64,000 bases of DNA from Polynucleobacter sp. VK25 (GTDB lineage: Bacteria > Pseudomonadota > Gammaproteobacteria > Burkholderiales > Burkholderiaceae): assembly GCF_018687355.1 (NCBI RefSeq), contig NZ_CP061288.1:1188144-1252143 (forward strand), given 5' to 3'. The translations under genes were made by a program, and so were the position numbers. Positions 37,950 through 45,664 of the stretch are shown here, in pieces (positions within the stretch are counted from its first letter, which is position 1; each line of letters starts with the position of its first letter). The notes below the pieces were generated by a model. That model saw only the letters and a program-made list of their open reading frames with translations, made no database searches and had not been told where the DNA came from.

Positions 37950-38651
37950 ATGATACTTCTTAGAAAATCCCAAGAACGTGGCTATGCCGACCATGGCTGG
38001 CTGAAAAGTTTCCACTCTTTTTCATTCGCTGGCTACCACGACCCCCGCTTTATGGGCTGGGGGAACCTCCGAGTCATTAATGAGGATCGCATAGCCGCAG
38101 GAATGGGCTTTGGGAAGCACAGCCACCGCAATATGGAAATTATTAGTTATGTACTGTCTGGAGAATTGGCGCACGAGGACAGCATAGGGAATGTCAAAGG
38201 CATACCACCTGGAGATGTCCAGCGCATGAGTGCGGGTAGCGGCGTAACGCATAGCGAGTTCAATCATGCCAAAGATCAAACCACCCATTTCTTGCAAATC
38301 TGGATAGAGCCTAATGTATTAGAAATTGAGCCCAGCTACGAACAAAGAACAATCCCAGCAATCGACAAGGCTGGGCAACTGCGAATTATTGCATCCCCCA
38401 CTGGAAATGATGGTGCCGTGAAAATTCATGCTGATGCCATGATATACGCCGGACTTTTTAATGGTGTTGATACAGCGTCCTTAGAACTAAATCCAAACCG
38501 GAAGGCTTATGTTCATCTCATTAGCGGTACGCTCGATGTTAATGATCGGCCACTTCAAGCGGGCGATGCTTTGCTGATTGAGAATGAAAGCAAGTTGGAA
38601 ATACAAAATGGCAAAGGCGCCGAAGTCTTAGTGTTTGACCTCAGCGCCTAG
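37950..38651 (+). CDS. Pirin-family bicupin protein (YhhW-like)
   Basis: 233 residues. The N-terminal cupin has the pirin signature FSFAGYHDPRFMGWGNLRVINED and the metal-binding GFGKHSHRNMEIISYVLSGELAHED (about 48-72), with His and Glu ligands retained. A shorter second cupin follows. Some members act as quercetin 2,3-dioxygenases in vitro; the physiological role is unclear. Divergent from the TAXI gene with 85 bases between. Confidence 0.92.
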   Translation: MILLRKSQERGYADHGWLKSFHSFSFAGYHDPRFMGWGNLRVINEDRIAAGMGFGKHSHRNMEIISYVLSGELAHEDSIGNVKGIPPGDVQRMSAGSGVTHSEFNHAKDQTTHFLQIWIEPNVLEIEPSYEQRTIPAIDKAGQLRIIASPTGNDGAVKIHADAMIYAGLFNGVDTASLELNPNRKAYVHLISGTLDVNDRPLQAGDALLIENESKLEIQNGKGAEVLVFDLSA

Positions 38652-38669
38652 GGATTGCGTGTTATTGAA

Positions 38670-39641
38670 TTAATCTAATTTAATTTTAGATTTTTCAATC
38701 ACCACTTTCCATCTAGCAATTTCAGTGTTGTATAGATCAGTAAATTGCTGAGTATTCATCGGTGCAATCTGAACGCCCGCCTTCTGAAAACGCTCCTTCA
38801 TTTCTGGAGTATCCAAGACTTTCAGTACTGAATTATTGAGTGCTTGCACGATGTTAGCTGGCGTTCCGGTTGGAACAAACATTCCTTGCCACAAAGCCAT
38901 CTCGTAGCCCTTTACGCCCGCTTCTTGCATTGTTACCAATTCAGGCGCACCGCTAAAGCGTGCTTTACTGGTTACCGCTAACGCCCTTACCTTTTCGCCC
39001 TTGTACAAAGGAAGTCCTACCGGCATGCCAGCAAAATAAAAATCAATTTGACCGCCGACTAAATCGGTAGCTGCTGGTGAGCCGCCTTTATATGGAATGT
39101 GAATAGCCTGAGTACCGGTGGTGGCTAAAAATAATTCCCCTGCCATATGATCTGAATTGCCGATTCCAGAAGAGCCAAAACTTAACTTACCTGGATCAGC
39201 CTTCAACATCGCAATTAAATCAGCTACATTTTTAGCGTTGGAATTGTTGTTCACAATCAAAATATGGGGAGTAGCTGCAACACCAACCACGGGTAACAAG
39301 TCCTTTTGGCCATTAAATGGCAGTTTTGGATTAGCTGCCACATTGATGGCTAGGCCATTTTGTGCAAACAAAACGGTATAGCCATCTGGGTTGCTTTTTG
39401 CAACAGCATCAGCCGCCAGACTCCCGGCCGCACCACCGCGGTTCTCCACAATGATGGGTTGCTTTAACGCAATACTTAAATCATTAGCAACGATCCTGCC
39501 AACAATATCCGTTGAACTGCCAGGCGCATAACCAATCAACATCTTGATTGGTTTATCTGGGTAAGCCGCCAGAGCTGGACCCGCTAACACTGGAACTACT
39601 ACTGCACTTATTGCTATGTTTTTTATTAATTTTTTAAACAT
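38670..39641 (-). CDS. Bug/TctC-family tripartite tricarboxylate transporter substrate-binding protein
   Basis: 323 residues from the ATG at 39641, which has a strong GGAGGAG 6 bases upstream; longer in-frame starts run back into the preceding dehydrogenase gene. The signal peptide ends near GPALA. The MLIGYAPGSSTDIVGR motif and a GGAAGSLAAD loop are typical Bug features. It differs clearly from the receptors at 463 and 27687. Last gene of the leftward SMP-30/GntR/Ldh operon, so it probably imports the hydroxy acid handled there. Confidence 0.92.
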   Translation of the reverse strand: MFKKLIKNIAISAVVVPVLAGPALAAYPDKPIKMLIGYAPGSSTDIVGRIVANDLSIALKQPIIVENRGGAAGSLAADAVAKSNPDGYTVLFAQNGLAINVAANPKLPFNGQKDLLPVVGVAATPHILIVNNNSNAKNVADLIAMLKADPGKLSFGSSGIGNSDHMAGELFLATTGTQAIHIPYKGGSPAATDLVGGQIDFYFAGMPVGLPLYKGEKVRALAVTSKARFSGAPELVTMQEAGVKGYEMALWQGMFVPTGTPANIVQALNNSVLKVLDTPEMKERFQKAGVQIAPMNTQQFTDLYNTEIARWKVVIEKSKIKLD

Positions 39642-39670
39642 ATTGTCTCCTCCAGTAATTTGGTACTTTT

Positions 39671-40723
39671 TTAAAACCGTAAAACAGGGATGCCACATTC
39701 CTGCGCGCAACTATTCAATGTCTCCAGCAACTCAGGTGAGAGTGGGATGCCACGTTTCATTCTGTCTGCCATTGTCTTTGCTGCGCCCTCACCCGGAACA
39801 CGAATTTCATTTACCCCCGGCAAAGTTGATGAGCCCTTAAGATCCCCAACCAAATCAATCACACGTTGAATAAAGGCGTCTTTATCGCCAAACGCGCTTG
39901 GATCAACAGCAATAATCGTTTGACCAGTATTGGTAATTAAATCATGATGGGCGTTGAAGTCAATCGTACCCTTACCAACGGCAGCATTGTTTAAGGCGCC
40001 CGCCAACAATCCAATCATGACAGCCAGACCATACCCTTTATAGCCACCGATTGGCAATAAAGAGCCTTCTGAAGATTTTTTAGGATCGGTGATGGGGTTA
40101 CCCTGACGATCAATCATCCAACCCTCGGGAATAGAATCCCCTTTTTGTGCTGCCACTTTGACTTTCCCATACGCGGCCACGGTAGTGGCTATGTCCAGCA
40201 ACACAATCGGGTGATCTCCCGACGGAACTGCAATTGCAATAGGGTTGGTGGAAAGCAATAGATCAATTCCACCCCAAGGCGCCATATGATTTGCATTGCC
40301 AACAGCCATATAGATGCCAATATAGCCCTGCTCCGCTAACTTACGAACGTAGACTGACGCAGCGCCAGAGTGATTTCCATAGTGACTGCCAATCCAACAT
40401 ACGCTATGTTGTTTTACTTTTTCAATCGCTAGATCAACGGCCTTGTTCATCACCAAATGACCTAATGCGTTATCACCGTTAATCAAAGCAGTAGCGCCTT
40501 GCTCGCGCTCTATATGAATATTGGGATGCAAATTGATGCCGCCAGCCCGAATTCTTTTTAGGTATGCGGGCAAGCGAAAAATTCCATGGCCATCAGCGCC
40601 AACCAGATCAGACTGCACCATCAGACTTGCAGTGATGTCTGCATCACTTGCAGGTACTTTTGCTGATTGAAGTGCACTCGAGATAAATCGCTCGGCGTCA
40701 GCTATGGATAGATAATTGATCAT
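39671..40723 (-). CDS. Ldh-family NAD(P)-dependent malate/lactate/ureidoglycolate-type dehydrogenase
   Basis: 350 residues, the Ldh_2 (MDH2/LDH2) family unrelated to classical LDH. Features: SLMVQSDLVGADGHGIFRLP near residue 30 (catalytic His in DGHG), SHYGNHSGAASVYV near 115, and a GGYKGYGLAVMIGLLAGAL segment near residue 225. Members oxidise 2-hydroxy acids such as malate, sulfolactate, ureidoglycolate or 2,3-diketogulonate (reverse). It lies 3 bases after the GntR gene and 29 bases before the Bug receptor start. Confidence 0.9.
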   Translation of the reverse strand: MINYLSIADAERFISSALQSAKVPASDADITASLMVQSDLVGADGHGIFRLPAYLKRIRAGGINLHPNIHIEREQGATALINGDNALGHLVMNKAVDLAIEKVKQHSVCWIGSHYGNHSGAASVYVRKLAEQGYIGIYMAVGNANHMAPWGGIDLLLSTNPIAIAVPSGDHPIVLLDIATTVAAYGKVKVAAQKGDSIPEGWMIDRQGNPITDPKKSSEGSLLPIGGYKGYGLAVMIGLLAGALNNAAVGKGTIDFNAHHDLITNTGQTIIAVDPSAFGDKDAFIQRVIDLVGDLKGSSTLPGVNEIRVPGEGAAKTMADRMKRGIPLSPELLETLNSCAQECGIPVLRF

Positions 40724-40726
40724 GAC

Positions 40727-41476
40727 TTAAACCTCTGAGCTCGCTTTAAATTCCATACTGTAGACATACTTGTTCTCTGGATGATGCGTTACTGTTACTT
40801 CAAATAATTTATCCTGATCATCAAAATAGCGCCGAATAATGACCAGACATGGAGCTTCGGGCTTGATGCGCAGCTTTTCTGCAATTTCAATGGATACCTG
40901 CGAGGCAAATACATCTACCTCCGCCCTCTCGATGCGAGCACCATACTTCTCCTCAATCTGTTCATACACCATTACCTGAGTATGCTCTGGATCTTTTGTC
41001 AGCGAAGCAAACTGGGGCAAGATGTAAATATCCGTCCAGGCAATCACTTCTTCAGCTTGTTGACGCTTTCGAATTCCGCCAATGTGATACCAAGATGAGC
41101 CAACTGGAGCCCCAACAATCTGACTTAGGGGCTTATCTAATTCTATAAACTCTTCGACCATATTCTGACGATAGGTGTCGCGGGAGTAACTCAGGATATC
41201 TATTGGGGAGTTGTAGCTTTGGGTGAAACGACGCAAGCGTCTTCTAGATACCACCTTCGTAGGTGCGCCTTGATGGCGATAAATAAGGCCATTGGCCTCA
41301 AGAATTTGCAAGGCATGTCGCAGCGTATGCCGGCTAGATTGAAAATCCCGACAAAGATCCGCCTCGGCAGGCAAGACGGAGCCCACGGGCCAATCACCGT
41401 TATAAATTCGCTGCTCTAGCGTTTTTGCTAGAGATTTATATAACGGTGATCGCTGAGTCAATTTAAGAAAGTCCAA
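40727..41476 (-). CDS. GntR-family transcription regulator with UTRA domain (HutC subfamily)
   Basis: 249 residues. Winged helix at the N-terminus (about 10-75) with PAEADLCRDFQSSRHTLRHALQILEANGLI as the helix-turn-helix, then a UTRA ligand domain (about 95-245; VDVFASQVSIEIAEKLRIKP near 195). UTRA regulators bind small effectors, often the pathway substrate. It overlaps the SMP-30 gene by 14 bases, so it is in the operon it probably controls. Candidate operators lie in the divergent region 42396-42534. Confidence 0.92.
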   Translation of the reverse strand: MDFLKLTQRSPLYKSLAKTLEQRIYNGDWPVGSVLPAEADLCRDFQSSRHTLRHALQILEANGLIYRHQGAPTKVVSRRRLRRFTQSYNSPIDILSYSRDTYRQNMVEEFIELDKPLSQIVGAPVGSSWYHIGGIRKRQQAEEVIAWTDIYILPQFASLTKDPEHTQVMVYEQIEEKYGARIERAEVDVFASQVSIEIAEKLRIKPEAPCLVIIRRYFDDQDKLFEVTVTHHPENKYVYSMEFKASSEV

Positions 41477-42395
41477 ACATTTTTTTACCTGCGACTGGCA
41501 AGCGCGCTTTCAGAATGTCGCCAGATAAAGATTCGGTAATGTAGAGATCTTTGCCATCTGCACCACCAAAACACATATTAGCTAAGTGATGGTGATGTGG
41601 GTTCTCAGAGTAGATCAGGTGAGTTGGCAACATATTGTTATCAAATCTCCAGATACCAATACCGAGGTGACATACCAACAGACCATTCTCTGAATCCATC
41701 TCAATACCATCTGGACCTGCAACACCGCCTGTTAGCTGAATCGCTACACCAGTCTTAGAAACAGAACCATCAGCCATCAAAGGCAATCTCCAGATTTGCT
41801 GTGATCTTGTAGCGGCTACAAAAACATGCTTTTCTTGAGTATTCAAGGTAATGCCGTTAGGGCTTGGCACATTTAGCGCCAGACGATCCAATTGACCATT
41901 GGCACGCAATCTAAATACGCGACCTGTTGGGTCAGCAATACCAGTCTGTCCTTGATCAGTGAAATACAGATCGCCGTTAGAGGCAAAGTGCAGATCGTTC
42001 AAGCCTTTAAAGTTTTCGCTATACATTGAACCTAAGATGGTTTCAATTTTTCCAGTTTTCGGATCTAGCGCTATCAAGCCTGCTTTGTAGTCACAAATAA
42101 ACGCGCGGCCATCTTTATGAAACTTCAAGCCGTTTGGCCAACCATCGTATTGCGTAATTAGTTCCCACTCGCCCTTGGTGTCGATACGGAAAATACGGCC
42201 AAAGGGAATATCAACAAACCACAAATTACCTTCGCGATCGAATGATGGCCCCTCTAAAAAGCACTCTACTTCTGCGCCTTGACGATTAGGGTCAGACCAG
42301 CCAGTACGGGATTTCTTGCGGAATTTCTCGGGCATGGTTGAAAAAACTTCCGTTTTAATTTTCTCAACGGGCTGGAAGGGGTTATGCATCGTCAT
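41463..42395 (-). CDS. SMP-30/gluconolactonase family protein
   Basis: 310 residues, a six-bladed propeller lactonase. It begins with the ECFLEGPSFDREGNLWFVDIPFGRIFRI blade (about 45-72), whose Glu is a metal ligand. NGLKFHKDGRAFICD, GLNDLHFASNGDLYFTDQG and SPNGITLNTQEKHVFVA follow, with Asn and Asp metal ligands present. It would open a sugar-acid lactone to the free acid. First gene of the leftward operon; its upstream region carries the candidate operators. Confidence 0.92.
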   Translation of the reverse strand: MTMHNPFQPVEKIKTEVFSTMPEKFRKKSRTGWSDPNRQGAEVECFLEGPSFDREGNLWFVDIPFGRIFRIDTKGEWELITQYDGWPNGLKFHKDGRAFICDYKAGLIALDPKTGKIETILGSMYSENFKGLNDLHFASNGDLYFTDQGQTGIADPTGRVFRLRANGQLDRLALNVPSPNGITLNTQEKHVFVAATRSQQIWRLPLMADGSVSKTGVAIQLTGGVAGPDGIEMDSENGLLVCHLGIGIWRFDNNMLPTHLIYSENPHHHHLANMCFGGADGKDLYITESLSGDILKARLPVAGKKMFGLS

Positions 42396-42416
42396 GGGGC
42401 GTCTCCTGAGGTAAGT

Positions 42417-42431
42417 TATACGGATAAGTAA
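42417..42431. promoter_or_regulatory. Candidate operator half, inverted copy A (SMP-30 side)
   Basis: TATACGGATAAGTAA matches the reverse complement of copy B (42511-42525) at 14 of 15 positions. It lies 22 bases upstream of the SMP-30 start, where a repressor would block initiation of the leftward operon. Confidence 0.5.
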
Positions 42432-42440
42432 GTTTTAATA

Positions 42441-42469
42441 TTGAACAATTAAACCATAAATAATGATAA
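42441..42469 (+). promoter_or_regulatory. Candidate sigma-70 promoter for the 3-HAD gene
   Basis: TTGAAC and TGATAA are separated by 17 bases and point towards the dehydrogenase at 42535. It lies between the two inverted operator copies. Confidence 0.35.
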
Positions 42470-42488
42470 CCTATCGTAATTATTGAGT

Positions 42489-42496
42489 TGTATACA
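42489..42496. promoter_or_regulatory. Palindrome TGTATACA, candidate GntR/HutC-type operator
   Basis: TGTATACA is an 8-bp perfect palindrome. HutC-subfamily GntR regulators typically bind sites with a GT(n)TA(n)AC pattern, which this fits. It is in the divergent promoter region of the operon that encodes such a regulator. Confidence 0.4.
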
Positions 42497-42510
42497 TCAA
42501 ACCCTTTTTA

Positions 42511-42525
42511 TTACTTAACCGTATA
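42511..42525. promoter_or_regulatory. Candidate operator half, inverted copy B (3-HAD side)
   Basis: TTACTTAACCGTATA is the 14/15 inverted partner of copy A at 42417-42431. It ends 9 bases before the dehydrogenase ATG, where it would also cover the ribosome-binding region. Confidence 0.5.
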
Positions 42526-42534
42526 GGTTTAAAA

Positions 42535-43473
42535 ATGATGAAATCTGTAGCTGTTATTGGAACCGGAATTATGGGTGCTGGCATTGCAGCCGGCTTTATT
42601 GCCCAAAACATCCCCGTAGTCATATTGGGTAGATCAAAAGACAAGGCTGACGCCTGCTTAGATAAAGCCATTACCCTGGCAAAGAAAATTGGCATGATTG
42701 GAGACAACGCCAATAAAGAGGATGGTGACATTAAGAAACAGCAATTCATTGGGGTCCTAGAAGATTGGCAGGACTGGAATCAATTCTCCTGGGTCATTGA
42801 GACCGTTGCCGAGAACTTAGACTTAAAAAAAGCCGTTTTCCAATACCTCGATCAAGTTGTGCCGGCGGATATTCCTATTGGCAGTAATAGCTCAGGCTTT
42901 CCGATCAGCAAAATTGCAGATGGTCTTAAAACTGCAAACCGCATGATGGGTGCGCACTACTTCATGCCTGCGGAAGTAGTTCCTTTAGTTGAAATTGTGA
43001 TGGGACAAAAAACCGAGCTCAAGTATGCGGAGCAAGCTTGCGAACTTTATAGAGCTGTTGAAAAGAAGCCTGTCTTGGTCAAGAAGGATATCCCAGGATT
43101 TTTAGCCAATCGTATTCAGCATGCATTAATGCGGGAGGCACTCTCACTCGTACAAGAGGGAATTGCTACGCCCGCCGATATTGATGATGCCGTGCGATAC
43201 AGCTTTGGCTTTCGTTACGCCGCAGTGGGCCCAATGACACAGAAGGAAATTTCAGGATGGGACGGGATGGCAAATGCCGCTAAAGAAATTTATCCGTCAC
43301 TTTCCAATATCACTGCCCTGCCTCCAAAAGTAGTTCAGCTCATGGCTGATGGAAAAACAGGCATGAAAGCTGGAGAAGGATTCAGAAAATGGACGCCAGA
43401 AGAAATTAAAACAGTTTCCGACTCCTACTCTCGTAGATTGAAGGCTGCTTTTGATGTTCTTAATATTGAATGA
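42535..43473 (+). CDS. 3-hydroxyacyl-CoA dehydrogenase-family NAD-dependent dehydrogenase
   Basis: 312 residues. Rossmann motif VIGTGIMGAGIAAGFIAQ at residues 6-23, then the 3-HAD catalytic region (SNSSGFPISKIADGL near 122, MMGAHYFMPAEVVPLVEIV near 140, KDIPGFLANRIQHALMREAL near 183). The family also includes L-gulonate 3-dehydrogenase and carnitine dehydrogenase, and the sugar-acid context makes a hydroxy-acid substrate plausible. The start could be either of two adjacent ATGs. Its 3' end overlaps the convergent enolase-superfamily gene by 14 bases. Confidence 0.9.
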   Translation: MMKSVAVIGTGIMGAGIAAGFIAQNIPVVILGRSKDKADACLDKAITLAKKIGMIGDNANKEDGDIKKQQFIGVLEDWQDWNQFSWVIETVAENLDLKKAVFQYLDQVVPADIPIGSNSSGFPISKIADGLKTANRMMGAHYFMPAEVVPLVEIVMGQKTELKYAEQACELYRAVEKKPVLVKKDIPGFLANRIQHALMREALSLVQEGIATPADIDDAVRYSFGFRYAAVGPMTQKEISGWDGMANAAKEIYPSLSNITALPPKVVQLMADGKTGMKAGEGFRKWTPEEIKTVSDSYSRRLKAAFDVLNIE

Positions 43474-44605
43474 TTGAGTAATGTTGAGCTACGGCATCCT
43501 TCACGCGATCGAGGTTTGGAGTCACTCCCACGCCAACCGAACCCAATTGCGCAATATCAAGATGACCGCCGTTTGCGGTTAATGGACGATCGCAGATATC
43601 AAAGCGCAGATACTGATTTGACATGCTAAATCCCCAAGGCACATCCCCAATTGCAAAGCCAATAGATGCTGTTGCGGCTCCCGCTAGGGTTGTTTCCGCC
43701 ACTTTGCACGCTAAGTTGAGTTTGAGATTGTTCGCTCTGAGGGTTTGTGCACTTTTCCAAGCAGCCAATACTCCGCCGGTCTTAATGAGCTTAAGGCTGG
43801 CGCCATCTAGGACCTTGGCTTTCATCAATTCCTCTATCTCATCTTCGCCATGGATAGACTCATCCAAACCAATTGGAATTGGAGAGTTCTGCTTCAGAAA
43901 AATAAAATCAGCCAAACTAGAGTTTGCATGGATTAACTGCTCTGCGAAAGAGAGCTTGCTTGCTGACGCTGAAGTGCAAAACCGGACCGCTTCCTCTAGG
44001 GACATAGCACCGTTAGCGTCTACTGAAATAACATTACCCTCTAGTATTTCAGAGATCGCCTGGACGCGGTGTAAATCCTCTTCTAAAGTTAAAGAGCCAA
44101 CCTTAATTTTCCAGTGTTTGAATCCTGCTTCACGAAATGATTTAGCATCAGCCAATTCTTTTTCTAGCGAACCGCCCAGCATACGCAACAAAGGAATCTC
44201 TGTGGCTTCCGGTAAAGCATTTCCCGCAGTAGATGAGCGTAGGTACTTCCATAAAGCGATAGAGTTTTTCTGCGTATATAAATCAAGCAGCGCCATCTCT
44301 AAACAAGATTTAGCCGAGGGATTGCCATACAGAATGGCATCACACGCTTTTGAAAAATTCTTGGGATCACTCCACTCTAATGCGCGTGCCTTTTCTACTA
44401 AATACTTTACGCTTGCCATCAAACTTTCGAGCGTTTCACCAGTCATGAGTGGCGCAACAGATGCCTCGCCCCAGCCTTGGCGACCTTCTTCATCATTCAG
44501 ACAAAGTAAAACTGTTTTGGCATCCACAATGACTTCTTTAGCCATTTTGATTGGCTCAATTAGCGGGATCGAAAGCGGAAAGATGGTTGCCTGAGTGATT
44601 TTCAT
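43460..44605 (-). CDS. Enolase-superfamily enzyme, muconate-lactonizing (MLE) subgroup
   Basis: 381 residues. N-terminal capping domain, then a barrel with the KxK base motif HWKIKVGSL near residue 167, metal ligands in SVDANGAM, FAEQLIH and GLDESIHG (about 193-250), and the second base in LKLIKTGGV near 275. The two Lys bases put it in the MLE/dipeptide-epimerase/OSBS subgroup rather than the mandelate-racemase or glucarate subgroups. The substrate is unknown. Divergent from the Bug-UxaA pair, 70 bases away. Confidence 0.88.
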   Translation of the reverse strand: MKITQATIFPLSIPLIEPIKMAKEVIVDAKTVLLCLNDEEGRQGWGEASVAPLMTGETLESLMASVKYLVEKARALEWSDPKNFSKACDAILYGNPSAKSCLEMALLDLYTQKNSIALWKYLRSSTAGNALPEATEIPLLRMLGGSLEKELADAKSFREAGFKHWKIKVGSLTLEEDLHRVQAISEILEGNVISVDANGAMSLEEAVRFCTSASASKLSFAEQLIHANSSLADFIFLKQNSPIPIGLDESIHGEDEIEELMKAKVLDGASLKLIKTGGVLAAWKSAQTLRANNLKLNLACKVAETTLAGAATASIGFAIGDVPWGFSMSNQYLRFDICDRPLTANGGHLDIAQLGSVGVGVTPNLDRVKDAVAQHYSIIQY

Positions 44606-44675
44606 TTTTTACACAGCATTTCAATAAATATTAATAAGAATAAACAAGAAGCATCAAATATACGGAGAACATTAC

Positions 44676-45638
44676 ATGAGAAAAATATTATTAGCATTAT
44701 CACTTGTCAGCATTGGCTTTGCTACTAGCTTGCAAGCGCAAGGCTTTCCAAATCAACCCATTAAGTTAATTATTCCATTTGCAGCGGGTGGACCCTCCGA
44801 TGTTTTGGCAAGAGGTTTTGTTCCTAAGCTTGGTGAGAATCTTGGTCAACCTATCATTATTGAAAACAAGCCAGGTGCAGGCGCCAATCTTGCAGCGGAA
44901 TATGTAGCGAACTCCAAACCAGATGGCTACACCCTTTTCCTGATGATGGTCGGTACACAAGCCATTAATGAAACACTTTACAAAAAACTAAACTACAACC
45001 TCATTAAAGACTTTGCTCCAGTGAGTCTGGTTGCCTCTTCTTCACTATTGTTTGTAGCCAATCCTTCAGCACCTTTCAAAACCATCCCCGAGCTCATTGC
45101 TTATGCAAAAGCCAATCCTAATAAAGTGAGCTTTGCCTCATCCGGCGCAGGTACCCCACTCCATCTTGGCGGCGAACTGTTTAACACCCAAGCAGGAACC
45201 GATATTCTTCACGTACCCTATAAAGGTGCTGCACCTGCTTTGACAGATGTCCTTGGCGGTCAAATTGAAACTGCATTGGTTGGCACTCCTGCTGCATTAC
45301 CTTATGTGCGCTCTGGAAAATTGATACCGCTAGGGATCACCAGTCTTAAGCGCTCTCCAAACGCCCCTGAGATTCCAGCTATCTCTGAGTACCTACCAAA
45401 ATTTGACGTTGAGCTTGTATATGCAATCGTGGCACCAGCCCGGACTCCAAAAGCAATCATTGACAAACTCAATGCACAACTTGTTAGTACACTCAATAAT
45501 CCCGAAATCAAATCACAAATTAATAGCAAGGGCTTTGAAGTCGTCACTAGCACCCCAAACTACTTAGGTGATTACATCAAGTCAGAAGTTACTAAATGGG
45601 GCCCCATCGTGAAAAAATCTGGTGCAACTGCTGAATAA
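44676..45638 (+). CDS. Bug/TctC-family tripartite tricarboxylate transporter substrate-binding protein
   Basis: 320 residues. The signal peptide ends near SLQAQ. LIIPFAAGGPSDVLARG (about 29-45) and NKPGAGANLAAEYVA follow, then the DILHVPYKGAAPALTDVLGGQ segment near residue 175. GGAGAAC 5 bases before the ATG supports the start. The second receptor of the island, directly before the UxaA-type dehydratase, so it probably supplies a related hydroxy acid or sugar acid. Confidence 0.93.
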   Translation: MRKILLALSLVSIGFATSLQAQGFPNQPIKLIIPFAAGGPSDVLARGFVPKLGENLGQPIIIENKPGAGANLAAEYVANSKPDGYTLFLMMVGTQAINETLYKKLNYNLIKDFAPVSLVASSSLLFVANPSAPFKTIPELIAYAKANPNKVSFASSGAGTPLHLGGELFNTQAGTDILHVPYKGAAPALTDVLGGQIETALVGTPAALPYVRSGKLIPLGITSLKRSPNAPEIPAISEYLPKFDVELVYAIVAPARTPKAIIDKLNAQLVSTLNNPEIKSQINSKGFEVVTSTPNYLGDYIKSEVTKWGPIVKKSGATAE

Positions 45639-45664
45639 ATAAACTATCTCATCGAAAGAAACTT

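Noticed and set aside
43623..44594. 323-residue open frame opposite the enolase-superfamily gene
   Set aside because: It mirrors a clear enzyme gene with intact catalytic motifs on the other strand, and its own translation shows no domain pattern or ribosome site.
44655..44670. Additional operator copy TATACGGA before the Bug gene at 44676
   Set aside because: Only the first 8 bases match the 42417 motif and they coincide with the Shine-Dalgarno of that gene, so chance is likely.
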